Positions 34,117 through 43,443 of a DNA stretch of 64,000 nucleotides are shown piece by piece. Both the position numbers and the translations under genes were made by a program. This DNA is from Streptosporangium saharense. Lineage in GTDB: Bacteria > Actinomycetota > Actinomycetes > Streptosporangiales > Streptosporangiaceae. The notes under the pieces were generated by a model. That model searched no databases, was not told the DNA's origin, and saw nothing but the letters and a program-made list of their open reading frames with translations. The stretch lies in NCBI RefSeq assembly GCF_014203715.1, contig NZ_JACHJP010000002.1, forward strand, positions 930,001-994,000. Reading direction: 5' to 3'. Position 1 is the first letter of the stretch. The number at the start of each line of letters is the position of its first letter.

Positions 34117-36051
34117 ATGATCACCCCGATGCGGTCGCTCGGCCGGCACCTGACGGGCAAGGCGAAGCCGGGTCCCTCAGGTGACCCGCCGCCCCCGGCG
34201 AAGCCACCGCCCGCGGGCGGCTGGCGGAGCTGGCTGCTGCCCATCGGCACGCTGATCGTCCTGGCCTGGCTGCTGATACCGCTGATGTTCGGGGGCGGGT
34301 CGCCCGCGCCGTACTCCTACAGCGACTTCATGACCAGGGTGGACGCCGGGCAGGTCAAGACCGTCTCGATCGACGACCAGGGCGCGGTGACCGGCACCCT
34401 GAAGGACGGCACCCAGTTCACCAGCCAGATCCCCACCGCGCCCAACGCGAACCAGCTTGAGACCCAGCTTCGCGCCAAGAACGTCCAGACCACGGCGACC
34501 CAGTCGGGCGGCTTCCTGTGGTCGGCTTTGATCGGCTTCCTGCCGCTGCTGCTGCTCATCGGCCTGTTCGCCTGGACGGGACGGCAGGCGCAGCAGTCCC
34601 TGTCCGGCGGCATCGGCGGGTTCGGCGGCTTCGGCCGCTCCAAGGCGAAGATCATCGAGGCCGAGCGCCCGACCACCAGGTTCGCCGACGTCGCCGGGTA
34701 CGACGGCGTCAAGCAGGAGATCAGCGAGATGATCGACTTCCTGCGGGCCCCCGAACGCTACGCCGCGGCGGGCGCCAAGCCACCCCGGGGCGTGATCATG
34801 GTTGGCCCTCCGGGGACCGGCAAGACGCTCATCGCCAGGGCGGTCGCCGGGGAGGCGGACGTGCCGTTCCTGTCCGTCACCGGCTCGGGGTTCGTGGAGA
34901 TGTTCGTCGGCGTCGGCGCCTCCCGGGTGCGCGACCTGTTCGACGACGCGCGCAAACGCGCCCCCTCGATCGTGTTCATCGACGAGATCGACGCGATCGG
35001 GGGCCGTCGCGGCTCGGGGACGATCACCGGGGGCAACGACGAGCGCGAGCAGACCCTCAACCAGTTGCTCGCGGAGATGGACGGCTTCGACCAGGGCAGC
35101 GGGATCGTCGTCCTGGCCGCGACCAACCGGCCCGAGACCCTCGACCCGGCCCTGCTGCGTCCCGGCCGTTTCGACCGGCAGGTGACCGTGCCGCTGCCCA
35201 ACCAGGCGGAGCGGGCGGCGATCCTGGCCGTCCACACGACGGGCAAGCACTTCACCCCGGACGCCGACCTCGGCGTCGTCGCCCGCGCCACCCCCGGCTT
35301 CTCCGGAGCCGACCTGGCCAACCTCGTCAACGAGGCCGCGATCAACGCGGTCAGGGCGGGCCGTACCACCATCACCCCCGACGACCTCGGCGCGGCGCGT
35401 GACCGGGTGCTGCTGGGCCGCAGGGAGACCACCAACGCCCTGCTGCCCCAGGAGCGGCACGCGGTCGCGGTCCACGAGTCGGGGCACGCCCTGCTCGCGG
35501 CGCTGTGCGAGCACGCCGACCCGGTCGCCAAGGTGACGATCCTGCCCGCGGGGATGACCCTCGGCGTCACCGAGCAGCTTCCCGAGGCCGAGCGGCACCT
35601 CTACAGCGAGAGCTACCTGGCCGACCTGCTGGCCGTACGGCTCGGCGGCAGGGCGGCGGAGCTGGTCGTCTTCGGCGAGGGCTCGACCGGCGCCGCGAAC
35701 GACCTGGCGGGCGCCACCCAGATCGCCACCCGCATGGTGCGCGACTTCGGCCTCTCCCCCGCCCTGGGTCCCGTCGGCTACTCCTCGTCAAGTCCCCAGT
35801 ACCTCGGCGAGGAGGCCGCCTCCCCGCTGCGCAGGCCGTACTCGGAGCGGACCCAGCAGGTCATCGACGAGGAGGTGTCCCGGCTGCTCGCGGAGGCGGA
35901 GAAGCGGGCGGTCGGCCTGCTGCGCGCCCACCGGGGCGCCCTCGACCGGCTGGCGGCGATCCTGCTCGAACAGGAGACCGTCGACGGCGAGGTCGTGGGA
36001 GGCGTGCTGCGCGCCGAGCACACGAAGGGCCCACGCGCCCGCGCGTCATAA
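34117..36051 (+). CDS. ftsH: FtsH-family ATP-dependent membrane zinc protease (accessory copy)
   Basis: A 644-residue AAA protease. A Pro-rich cytoplasmic lead is followed by two membrane helices (about 38-58 and 134-153) flanking a small extracytoplasmic domain. The AAA module has Walker A GPPGTGKT at 230-237, Walker B IVFIDEID and SRH TNRPETLDPALLRPGRFD. The zinc site HESGH is at residues 453-457. ATG 34117 follows GGAGG at six bases; GTG 34093 is an alternative. It degrades damaged or regulatory membrane proteins. Lying beside CBS-BON, Hsp20 and phosphoketolase genes rather than folate or hpt genes, it looks like a stress-specific paralogue of the housekeeping FtsH. Confidence 0.95.
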   Translation: MITPMRSLGRHLTGKAKPGPSGDPPPPAKPPPAGGWRSWLLPIGTLIVLAWLLIPLMFGGGSPAPYSYSDFMTRVDAGQVKTVSIDDQGAVTGTLKDGTQFTSQIPTAPNANQLETQLRAKNVQTTATQSGGFLWSALIGFLPLLLLIGLFAWTGRQAQQSLSGGIGGFGGFGRSKAKIIEAERPTTRFADVAGYDGVKQEISEMIDFLRAPERYAAAGAKPPRGVIMVGPPGTGKTLIARAVAGEADVPFLSVTGSGFVEMFVGVGASRVRDLFDDARKRAPSIVFIDEIDAIGGRRGSGTITGGNDEREQTLNQLLAEMDGFDQGSGIVVLAATNRPETLDPALLRPGRFDRQVTVPLPNQAERAAILAVHTTGKHFTPDADLGVVARATPGFSGADLANLVNEAAINAVRAGRTTITPDDLGAARDRVLLGRRETTNALLPQERHAVAVHESGHALLAALCEHADPVAKVTILPAGMTLGVTEQLPEAERHLYSESYLADLLAVRLGGRAAELVVFGEGSTGAANDLAGATQIATRMVRDFGLSPALGPVGYSSSSPQYLGEEAASPLRRPYSERTQQVIDEEVSRLLAEAEKRAVGLLRAHRGALDRLAAILLEQETVDGEVVGGVLRAEHTKGPRARAS

Positions 36052-36062
36052 CCGTGCGCGCG

Positions 36063-36092
36063 GGGGCGGACCGTACGGCGACGGCCCGCCCC
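36063..36092. terminator. Bidirectional hairpin between ftsH and the hsp20 gene
   Basis: GGGGCGG and CCGCCCC form the outer stem; CCGT and ACGG extend it inward with one mismatch. It lies between two convergent genes and could stop transcription from both. Confidence 0.6.
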
Positions 36093-36103
36093 GGGGTGTG
36101 TGG

Positions 36104-36541
36104 TCAGCTCTTCTTCTGCTGCCGTGACTGGGACTCGATGGGGATGCGCTTGCCCTCCCGCTCACGCCCGGCGCGTCTGACGCTGACCTCCAGGATCCCC
36201 TTGTCGTAGGTGGCCTTGATGTCGTTCTCGTCCGATCCCGGCGGCAGGCTGACCGCGCGGGTGAAGGAGCCGTAGGTGAACTCCGACCTGTGCTGGTCGC
36301 GGTGTTCGTCGCGCCGTTCCGCGTGCACGGTCAGAACCCCGTTGGACACCGTGATCTCCACGTCCTTCGCGGGGTCGATCCCCGGCAGCTCGGCCCGTAG
36401 GACGTAGCGGTCGTCCTTGATGTAGTCCTCGAACTTGATGGGCTGTGCCGCGGGTGGCCGCAGCGCCGCGAAGGGAAGCTCAAGCCAGTCGAACAGCTCC
36501 GGGACGAGGCCTCTCTGCTCACGGCGCATCGGTGTGCTCAT
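36104..36541 (-). CDS. Hsp20/alpha-crystallin small heat-shock protein
   Basis: A 145-residue small heat-shock protein. The alpha-crystallin domain spans about residues 38-130, with the usual YVLRAELPGIDPAKDVEITV, HAERRDEH and the late GILEVSVRR. The tail keeps the I-P-I motif (KRIPIES) that docks subunits into oligomers. ATG 36541 is preceded by GGAGG. It works as an ATP-independent holdase. Mycobacterial HspX (Acr) is the hallmark of the DosR dormancy regulon, and this gene lies in a comparable gene set, although I saw no clear DevR box directly upstream. Confidence 0.95.
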   Translation of the reverse strand: MSTPMRREQRGLVPELFDWLELPFAALRPPAAQPIKFEDYIKDDRYVLRAELPGIDPAKDVEITVSNGVLTVHAERRDEHRDQHRSEFTYGSFTRAVSLPPGSDENDIKATYDKGILEVSVRRAGREREGKRIPIESQSRQQKKS

Positions 36542-36648
36542 GGGTTCCTCCCTGTTCTGGATTCTGTCCCCCCTCTCTCATTTCCCGACATAGGTGGACA
36601 CAGCGGAAAAAATCCCTAAAGCAAGCGTCTTTCCGGACAGAAACGGCG

Positions 36649-36684
36649 GAGGGCCGGTCGGGGGAGGTTCCCCGACCGGCCCTC
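36649..36684 (-). terminator. Hairpin terminator after phosphoketolase
   Basis: A perfect 15-base stem (GAGGGCCGGTCGGGG with its complement) around a 6-base GAGGTT loop, eleven bases beyond the phosphoketolase stop. In the other orientation it lies upstream of hsp20. Confidence 0.82.
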
Positions 36685-36694
36685 AGGGGACGGC

Positions 36695-39040
36695 TCAGTA
36701 CGGCCAGGTCCAGTCGCGCACCTCGGGCAGGTCCTCCCCGTGCTCGCGGGTGTGGGCCCGCGCCCGCAGCCGGGTGTCCACCATCCGCTGGCGCAGCGCC
36801 GCGGCCCTGACCGCCAGCCCGGGGACCCGATCGATCACGTCGATGACCAGGTGGTAGCGGTCGATGTCGTTGAGCATCGCCATGTCGAAGGGGGTGGTCG
36901 TCGTCCCCTCCTCCTTGTAGCCCCGCACGTGCAGCCCGGCGTGGTTGGTGCGCCGGTAGGTCAGCCGGTGGATCAGCCAGGGGTAGCCGTGGAAGTTGAA
37001 GATGACCGGCCTGTCCGGGGTGAACAGCGCGTCGAACTCCGCGTCCTTCATGCCGTGCGGGTGCTCGGACGGCTGCTGCAGGCGCATCAGGTCCACCACG
37101 TTGACCACCCTGACCCTCAGCTCGGGCAGGTGCTCGCGCAGCAGCGCGGCCGCGGCCAGCGTCTCCAGGGTGGGCACGTCCCCGGCGCAGGCGAGCACCA
37201 CGTCGGGTCCCGTCGCGGTCTCGTCGCGGGAGAGGTTCTCCGTGCCCGCCCACTCCAGGATGCCCAGGCCCCTGGTGCAGTGCGCGATCGCCTCGTCCAT
37301 GGTGAACAGGTCGAGCACCGGCTGCTTGCCCGCGACGACCACGTTCACGTAGTCCCGCGAGCGGAGGCAGTGGTCGCCGACCGAGAGCAGCGTGTTGGCG
37401 TCCGGCGGCAGGTAGACCCGGACCACCTCGGCCTTCTTGTTCACGACCACGTCGAGGAAGCCCGGGTCCTGGTGGCTGAACCCGTTGTGGTCCTGACGCC
37501 ACACGTGCGAGGACAGCAGGTAGTTCAGCGAGGCGACCGGCGCCCGCCAGCCGATCTTCTTCGACGACTCCAGCCACTTGGCGTGCTGGTTGAACATCGC
37601 GTCCACGATGTGGATGAACGCCTCGTAGCAGTTGAACAGGCCGTGCCTGCCGGTCAGCAGGTATCCCTCAAGCCAGCCCTGGCACAGGTGCTCGCTGAGC
37701 ACCTCCATCACCCGTCCACCGGCGGCCAGGTGCTCGTCCGTCGGCAGGACCTCGGCGTCCCAGGCGCGGTCGGTGGTCTCGAACACCGCGGAGAGCCGGT
37801 TGGAGGCGGTCTCGTCCGGCCCGAGCAGCCGGAAGGTCTCCGGGTTGGCGGCGATCACGTCGCGCAGCCACGTCCCGAGCACCCTGGTCGGCTCGGAGGA
37901 CTCGGCGGCCGGGGACTTGACCTGCACCGCGTAGTCACGGAAGTCGGGCAGCGCCAGCGGGCGCAGCAGCACCCCACCGTTGGCGTGCGGGCTGGCGCTC
38001 ATCCGTCGCTCGCCCTCGGGCACCGTGACGGTGATCTCGGCGACCGGGCGGCCGAGCTCGTCGAACAGCTCCTCGGGGCGGTAGGAACGCATCCACTCCT
38101 GGAGCATCTCCCGGTGCCCCGCGTCGTCGCGGACCCCGGCCAGCGGCACCTGGTGGGCCCGCCAGGTGCCCTCGATCGGCACCCCGTCCACGACGGCCGG
38201 GCCGGTCCAGCCCTTCGGGGAGCGCAGCACGATCATCGGCAGCCTGCCGCCGTCGCCCTCCTTGTAGGCGGCGATCTGGTCGAACACCGTCTCCAGGGTC
38301 TCGGCCATCAGCTCGTGCATGGCGGCCGGTTCGTCACCGGAGACCAGGTGGGGGCGGTAGCCGTACCCCTCAAGCAGCTTGACCAGCTCGTCCTCGGGGA
38401 TCCTGGCCAGGACCGTGGGGTTGGCGATCTTGTAGCCGTTCAGGTGCAGGATCGGCAGCACGACCCCGTCACGGGCGGGGTCGGTGAACTTGTTGGAGTG
38501 CCAGCTCGCCGCGAGCGGGCCGGTCTCGGCCTCGCCGTCCCCGATCACACAGGCGACCACCAGGTCGGGGTTGTCGAACGCCGCGCCGTAGGCGTGGGCC
38601 AGGCTGTAGCCCAGCTCACCGCCCTCGTGGATCGAACCGGGCGTCTCGGGGGCGACATGACTGGGGATGCCGCCGGGGAAGGAGAACTGGCGGAACAGCT
38701 TCCGCATCCCGGCCGCGTCCCTGGTCACCCCGGGGTAGCGCTCGGTGTAGGTGCCCTCAAGCCAGGCGTGGGCCACCGCCGCCGGGCCACCGTGCCCGGG
38801 ACCGGCGATGTAGATCATCTCCTGGTCCCTGGCGTTGATGACCCGGTTGAGGTGCGCGAAACAGAAGTTCAGCCCGGGGGTCGTGCCCCAGTGGCCGAGC
38901 AACCGGGGTTTGATGTGCTCGGGGGTGAGCGGCTCGGTCAGCAAGGGGTTGTCCAGCAGGTAGATCTGCCCGACCGACAGATAGTTCGCCGCCCGCCAGT
39001 ACATGTCAACTCTCCGCAGCGTGTCCATGTCCATGAGCAT
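36695..39040 (-). CDS. xfp: Xylulose-5-phosphate/fructose-6-phosphate phosphoketolase
   Basis: A thiamine-diphosphate enzyme of about 781 residues. [54 protein letters not shown] and the TPP-binding [19 protein letters not shown] are family signatures. It splits xylulose-5-phosphate or fructose-6-phosphate with phosphate to give acetyl-phosphate. This is useful when oxygen-limited cells need ATP through acetate kinase. Several ATGs lie close together; 39040 has AAGG at good spacing, while 39046 and 39034 are alternatives. A perfect GGGACC/GGTCCC palindrome sits about 25 bases upstream, pointing to DevR/OsdR-type hypoxic control. Confidence 0.95.
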   Translation of the reverse strand: MLMDMDTLRRVDMYWRAANYLSVGQIYLLDNPLLTEPLTPEHIKPRLLGHWGTTPGLNFCFAHLNRVINARDQEMIYIAGPGHGGPAAVAHAWLEGTYTERYPGVTRDAAGMRKLFRQFSFPGGIPSHVAPETPGSIHEGGELGYSLAHAYGAAFDNPDLVVACVIGDGEAETGPLAASWHSNKFTDPARDGVVLPILHLNGYKIANPTVLARIPEDELVKLLEGYGYRPHLVSGDEPAAMHELMAETLETVFDQIAAYKEGDGGRLPMIVLRSPKGWTGPAVVDGVPIEGTWRAHQVPLAGVRDDAGHREMLQEWMRSYRPEELFDELGRPVAEITVTVPEGERRMSASPHANGGVLLRPLALPDFRDYAVQVKSPAAESSEPTRVLGTWLRDVIAANPETFRLLGPDETASNRLSAVFETTDRAWDAEVLPTDEHLAAGGRVMEVLSEHLCQGWLEGYLLTGRHGLFNCYEAFIHIVDAMFNQHAKWLESSKKIGWRAPVASLNYLLSSHVWRQDHNGFSHQDPGFLDVVVNKKAEVVRVYLPPDANTLLSVGDHCLRSRDYVNVVVAGKQPVLDLFTMDEAIAHCTRGLGILEWAGTENLSRDETATGPDVVLACAGDVPTLETLAAAALLREHLPELRVRVVNVVDLMRLQQPSEHPHGMKDAEFDALFTPDRPVIFNFHGYPWLIHRLTYRRTNHAGLHVRGYKEEGTTTTPFDMAMLNDIDRYHLVIDVIDRVPGLAVRAAALRQRMVDTRLRARAHTREHGEDLPEVRDWTWPY

Positions 39041-39064
39041 TTCCATCCTTCGTGTGGTCGGCCA

Positions 39065-39078
39065 GGGACCTTGGTCCC
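39065..39078. promoter_or_regulatory. DevR/OsdR-type palindrome upstream of phosphoketolase
   Basis: GGGACC-TT-GGTCCC has exactly the DosR architecture of 6-base arms and a 2-base AT centre (GGGACT-WW-AGTCCC). It is the most symmetrical of the boxes in this island. Confidence 0.6.
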
Positions 39079-39235
39079 GTCTTCGCCGTCCCTCTCCTCT
39101 TCACCCTGACTTCGGGACGGTTTCTGACCTTTTTCTGATGCTGTGTCCGGTCCGCGGGCACGGAACAAGGCGCCCCTACCCCGTGCGCCACCGCCTCATC
39201 CCCTGCTTCCCCGATGCCGTACGGCCCCGCCCGGA

Positions 39236-39251
39236 AGGACCCTTCGGCCCT
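39236..39251. promoter_or_regulatory. DevR/OsdR-like box upstream of the HTH-PNPOx gene
   Basis: AGGACCCTTCGGCCCT resembles the boxes at 33300 and 34039. It lies about 87 bases before the ATG at 39338, a suitable distance for an activator site. Confidence 0.45.
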
Positions 39252-39337
39252 CGCGCCGTCCCCGTCCCCTACGGTGGAATATGGGGCGGGACACACCGTC
39301 CCGCGAACCGCCGTCCACCTCTCATCGGGAGACTTCC

Positions 39338-40009
39338 ATGACCGAACGCATGACGACGCCGGGCGACCTGGGCCGCCGACTGGCCAGGCGGCGTGCGGAT
39401 CTGGGACTGACCCGCGACCAGTTGGCCGGGCGGGCGGGGATCGACCCGCTGTACCTCGCCTACCTTGAGGAGAACCCCGCCGTCCCGCCCGCGGGGACCG
39501 TGCGCAGGCTGGCCACCGCCCTGGAGACCGGGGTCACCGAGCTGCTCGGCGGCACCGTCGACCTGCCGCCAGGCCGGGGCCGTGCCGCCGCCTCCCCCCA
39601 CCTGGACAAGCTCGACCCCGAGGAGTGCCTGCGGCTGATCGCCCCCGGTGGCGTCGGCAGGGTCGCCTTCAACGAGATCGAGGGGCCGCTCGTCCTGCCG
39701 GTCAACTACGCCGTGCACAACGGCGCCGTCGTCTTCCGCACCGCCTTCGGCGGCCCGCTCGACGACAACCTGCGCACCGGGGTGCGGGGCGCCGAGTTCA
39801 AGGTCGCCTTCGAGGTCGACCGGATCGACGAGGCGGGCAGGGAGGGCTGGAGCGTGCTCATCCGGGGCGGCGCCCACCACGTGGAGACCGGCGAGGAGCG
39901 CGAGGACGCCTCGGCCTCCGGCGTCGAGCCCTGGGCGGGCGGCGAGCGCGAGCTGTACGTCACGATCGTCCCCACCGAGATCAGCGGCCGCCGCATCCGG
40001 CACGGCTAG
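39338..40009 (+). CDS. XRE-type HTH fused to a pyridoxamine-5'-phosphate-oxidase-like domain
   Basis: A 223-residue two-domain protein. Residues about 8-70 form a Cro/C1-type helix-turn-helix (LGLTRDQLAGRAGIDPLYLAYLE). Residues about 90-220 form a split-barrel flavin-binding domain of the PNPOx-like family (GRVAFNEIEGPLVLPVNYAV, SVLIRGGAHHV). ATG 39338 follows GGGAG. Such fusions are common in actinobacterial hypoxia or DosR-type regulons and may sense flavin, F420 or redox state. The stop overlaps the convergent condensation-domain gene by four bases at a shared CTAG. Confidence 0.9.
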   Translation: MTERMTTPGDLGRRLARRRADLGLTRDQLAGRAGIDPLYLAYLEENPAVPPAGTVRRLATALETGVTELLGGTVDLPPGRGRAAASPHLDKLDPEECLRLIAPGGVGRVAFNEIEGPLVLPVNYAVHNGAVVFRTAFGGPLDDNLRTGVRGAEFKVAFEVDRIDEAGREGWSVLIRGGAHHVETGEEREDASASGVEPWAGGERELYVTIVPTEISGRRIRHG

Positions 40010-41331
40010 AGACGGCCAAGGGGCCTTCCCTGGTCCCAGTCGCGGGCCCAGCCGGTCAGGACGCGTTCCAGGCTGTCGAGGACGAACCCGGCGTCCGCCT
40101 CGTCGTGGACGCCCGGGTGGGCCGCGACCGTGAGGGTCAGCGAGGTGCCGTCGATAATCGGCAGCACGTCGAGGTCGGAGATCCTGCTCTTCTCCGCGGC
40201 GAGCGGGGCGAGCGGCCACAGCGGGGTGAAGGAGACATCGGTCCCGAAGGGCGCGGCGGGCGTCGACGGGACGGTGAGGCAGTTGAACATCACCGAGTGC
40301 GCCGTCGGCGTCCCGTCCGTCCAGAACCGCCGGTTCAGCGCCTCGGCCATCCCCGTGCCGTACGGCAGCGCCAGCACCCGCCGCAGGCTGTAGGGGCCGG
40401 TGAGCATGAGCAGCGCCCGCATCGAGTGCCGGTGGACCTCCGCGACGAACCGTCCCGCCGTCATGTCGCCGGGCGCCGTGACCGGCAGGGGGACGCCCCT
40501 GGACAGCAGGCCCGCCCAGTCGGCCTGGCCGCGTTCGCGCCCGGCGCTGACGTCCAGGACCCCGAAGGACTCCCGGCCGAAGTAGGCCCGGACCGCCAGG
40601 AACGCCGCCGCCATGACGACCTTCGCCGGGGTCGTCCTGAGCCGCCTGGCCAGGCCGTACAGGGCCACGGTGTCGTCGGCGCCGAGCCGCCGCCCGGCGT
40701 GGTGGTAGGAGGTCGCGGGCTCGCTGCCGAACGGGCGGCGGGCGGGCAGGACGGGGACGCCGCCCAGCGAGGACAGGAAGAACTCCCGCTGTCTCGGGGT
40801 CAGCTCGTCCCCCTGCGCGCGCTGGTGCCGTACGTAGCGGCGGTAGTGGTCCGCGTCCAGGTCGGGGAGCCTCTCGCCGAGGTAGAGCAGCCGCAGGTCG
40901 CGGTTGAGGACGCCGACCGACCAGCCGTCCGCCGCCACGTGCCGGACGGCGAACAGGGCCGCGTGGCCGCCGTCGCCGAGCCGCAGCAGCCGCGCGGTCA
41001 CCGGCCCCTCCTTCGCCAGGTCCCCCGGCTCGGCGAGGACGCCCTCGAAGAGGCGGGTCAGCTCGGCGTCGTCCGGCGCGCCCGGCAGGAAGGACTCCTC
41101 AACCACGAAGCCGCCCGGGGTCGCGATGTCCTGACGCGGCTCCCCGTCGTCCAGGAACATGCGCAGCCGCAGGGCCTGGTGCCTGGCGACGACAGCCTCG
41201 AACGCCCGCGTCAGCCGTTCGGGGCGCAGCCCGGCGCCGAACCTGGCGGCGAGGACCGGCACGTTCGTCGCCCTGGCGAACCCCGGCGGCATGTTCTCCG
41301 CCTGCTGCAGGGACAGCGGAAACGTCGTCAT
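40006..41331 (-). CDS. Free-standing condensation-domain protein
   Basis: A 441-residue protein covering a complete NRPS-type condensation domain with nothing else attached. The catalytic motif HHxxxDG appears as RHVAADG (residues 130-136). The second, catalytic His131 and Asp135-Gly136 are kept while the first His is Arg. SLQQAENM at the start and RHQALRLRM fit the family. It starts at ATG 41331, overlapping the thioesterase stop. As last gene of the biosynthetic operon it probably joins the finished acyl chain to an amine or alcohol. Acceptor and donor are not evident; a PapA-like acyltransferase role is equally possible. Confidence 0.85.
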   Translation of the reverse strand: MTTFPLSLQQAENMPPGFARATNVPVLAARFGAGLRPERLTRAFEAVVARHQALRLRMFLDDGEPRQDIATPGGFVVEESFLPGAPDDAELTRLFEGVLAEPGDLAKEGPVTARLLRLGDGGHAALFAVRHVAADGWSVGVLNRDLRLLYLGERLPDLDADHYRRYVRHQRAQGDELTPRQREFFLSSLGGVPVLPARRPFGSEPATSYHHAGRRLGADDTVALYGLARRLRTTPAKVVMAAAFLAVRAYFGRESFGVLDVSAGRERGQADWAGLLSRGVPLPVTAPGDMTAGRFVAEVHRHSMRALLMLTGPYSLRRVLALPYGTGMAEALNRRFWTDGTPTAHSVMFNCLTVPSTPAAPFGTDVSFTPLWPLAPLAAEKSRISDLDVLPIIDGTSLTLTVAAHPGVHDEADAGFVLDSLERVLTGWARDWDQGRPLGRL

Positions 41332-41789
41332 GCCTGGAAGTCGGGGCTGAGCACCTGCCTTGACGGCAGCGCGAACTGCATCGTCGTCACGGCGACCAGG
41401 CCGCCCTTGGCGTCGCTGATCCGCCCGTTCGCCACCGCCATCCTGCGGCCCAGCCTGACGACCTCGATGACGACCGTGAGCGGGCCCGGCTCGGCCGCTT
41501 CGAGCAGACTGACGCTGCCGTGCGTCAGCACCCCGGTCAGCACCCGGCCCGCGTAGGCGTTTATCGCGAGAAAAGATGACAGGTCGGCCGCCTTGAAGAT
41601 CGTCGGGCCGGACAGCGTGCCGCCCGGCCTGCACTCAAGTCCCTCGGCGCCCGCCGTGACGACCACCCGGTGCGGTGAGATCTCCTCGACCCACAGCCCG
41701 GAGTCCGGCCAGTACTCGGTGACCAGCCCGCGCACCTCGTCGATCGAGAGGCGGGGACACAGCCCCACCCGTTCCTGCGGCTGTGTCAC
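41328..41789 (-). CDS. Hotdog-fold acyl thioesterase (PaaI-like)
   Basis: A 153-residue protein with the hotdog fold. GGTLSGPTIFKAADLSSFLAI is the central helix region, where the active-site residue would lie, followed by LTHGSVSLLEAAEPGPLTVVIEVVRLGRRM. Small PaaI/YdiI-type enzymes hydrolyse acyl-CoA or acyl-ACP thioesters. GTG 41789 overlaps the ketosynthase stop by four bases, and its own stop overlaps the condensation gene. In this cluster it may edit stalled chains or release the product. Confidence 0.85.
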   Translation of the reverse strand: MTQPQERVGLCPRLSIDEVRGLVTEYWPDSGLWVEEISPHRVVVTAGAEGLECRPGGTLSGPTIFKAADLSSFLAINAYAGRVLTGVLTHGSVSLLEAAEPGPLTVVIEVVRLGRRMAVANGRISDAKGGLVAVTTMQFALPSRQVLSPDFQA

Positions 41790-43441
41790 GACGCCTCTCC
41801 CCTGTCTCTCTCGACGACATGCCTGACGTGCTGCCAGGGGTAGGACGGCAGCGTCGCGACCGCCCGCACGGCCTCCGCCACGGACCACGGTGGCGGCTCG
41901 TCCTCGGCGAGCGGGCGCACGGCCGGATGGCCGACACCGTGCGCGAGCGCCTCGACGGCCTCGCCCGCCGCCGCCACCGAGCCCGCCTCGATCCACACCG
42001 TACGGCTCTGCCGCGTCCTGCCGTGGGTCGCGGTGTGGGCGAAGGCCGGGTAGCCGGTCTCGTCGAGGGCCGCGAGGTGCTTGCCGTACCGGGCGGCGAG
42101 TTCCCCGAGCGCGGCCGGGGTTCGGGCGGAGACCGTGAACCCGGGCACCGGACCGCTCACAGGTTCGGCGGCGGGCGCGGCGGACAGCACCGCGTAGGCG
42201 TTGGTGCCGCTCATGCCGTAGGAGCAGACCGAGGCCCGCTCCCCCGCCTCGGGTCCCCAGGCCGTGGCCTGGCGCGGGATGACGACGCCGGTCCCCGCCA
42301 GGTCGATGCGCGGGTTGAGCGTCTCGAAGCGGGCCTGCGGCGGGATGACCCGGTGTTCGAGGCACAGGACGGCCTTGACCAGCCCCATCACCCCGGCGGC
42401 CGACTCGGTGTGGCCGAGGTTGGCCTTGACGGAGCCGACGTGGAGGGTGCGCCCGCCGGTGCGCAGCGCCGTGGTCACGGCCCGCATCTCGACCGGGTCG
42501 CCGAGCGGGGTGCCGGTGCCGTGCGCCTCGTGGTAGCCGATGTCCGCCCCGGTCAGGCCGATCCTGGCCAGCAGCGACCCGATGAGCCTGGCCTGGGAGT
42601 CGCCGTTGGGGGCGGTGAAGGTGGACGAGTGGCCGTCCTGGTTGATCGCGCTGCCGTCGATCACCGCGTGGACGCGGTCGCGGTCGCGCAGCGCGTCGCC
42701 CAGCCGTTTGAGGATGACCACCCCGCACGCCTCGCCGCGCACGAACCCGTTGGCCGCCGCGTCGAAGGGCCGGGAACCGCCGTCGGGGGACAGCGCCCCG
42801 GTCCTGCCGACCTCCCTGGTGGTGCGGGGTGACAGGACCAGGTTGACCCCGGCCGCCACGGCGAGGTCGCAGTCGCCCGCGCTGAGGGCACGGCAGGCGG
42901 TGTGGACCGCGACGAGGGAGGAGGAGCAGGCCGTGTCCATCGCGAAGGCGGGCCCGCCGAGGCCCAGCGTGTGCGCGATCCGCCCGGCCGAGAAGCTGTG
43001 CCCGTTGCCGACCGTCCAGTAGGAGTTGGGCTCCCCCGACAGCCAGTGCCGGTAGTCCTGGCCGGTGATGCCGACGAACACGCCGGTCGTCTCCGCCCCG
43101 GACTCCGGCGGGATCGCGGCGTCCTCGAACGCCTCCCAGACGACTTCGAGCAGCAGCCGGTGCTGCGGATCGACCGTGCGGGCCTCGCGCGGCGACATGC
43201 CGAAGAACCGCGCGTCGAAGTCGAAAGGATTGTCCAGATAACCACCCCGGGTCACCAGGTCATCCCATTCGGTGCCGAAGGCCGCGCGCCGCTCCGCCGG
43301 TAAGTCACCGGTCAGGTCGCGGGCCCGCACAATGGCGTCCCAATATGACGCGGTGTCCGTCACCCCGCCGGGGGCGCGTATTCCGATCCCGACGACGGCG
43401 ACGCGCTCCCCGATCTGTCCGCCCGATAAACCGGCCGGCAC
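41786..43441 (-). CDS. Free-standing type I polyketide ketosynthase with AT domain missing
   Basis: A 551-residue protein. A modular PKS-type KS fills residues about 10-430 with the full triad: Cys172 (DTACSSSL), His307 (EAHGTGTPLGD) and His344 (KANLGHTESAAG). After it comes a KS-AT linker-like stretch, then straight away the post-AT motif LPSYPWQH (about residue 530). In normal modules an acyltransferase of about 300 residues separates these parts. GTG 43441 is the only reasonable start, two bases from the aminotransferase stop. It should elongate a chain on the separate ACP, with extender supplied in trans. Confidence 0.9.
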   Translation of the reverse strand: MPAGLSGGQIGERVAVVGIGIRAPGGVTDTASYWDAIVRARDLTGDLPAERRAAFGTEWDDLVTRGGYLDNPFDFDARFFGMSPREARTVDPQHRLLLEVVWEAFEDAAIPPESGAETTGVFVGITGQDYRHWLSGEPNSYWTVGNGHSFSAGRIAHTLGLGGPAFAMDTACSSSLVAVHTACRALSAGDCDLAVAAGVNLVLSPRTTREVGRTGALSPDGGSRPFDAAANGFVRGEACGVVILKRLGDALRDRDRVHAVIDGSAINQDGHSSTFTAPNGDSQARLIGSLLARIGLTGADIGYHEAHGTGTPLGDPVEMRAVTTALRTGGRTLHVGSVKANLGHTESAAGVMGLVKAVLCLEHRVIPPQARFETLNPRIDLAGTGVVIPRQATAWGPEAGERASVCSYGMSGTNAYAVLSAAPAAEPVSGPVPGFTVSARTPAALGELAARYGKHLAALDETGYPAFAHTATHGRTRQSRTVWIEAGSVAAAGEAVEALAHGVGHPAVRPLAEDEPPPWSVAEAVRAVATLPSYPWQHVRHVVERDRGEAS

Positions 43442-43443
43442 CG

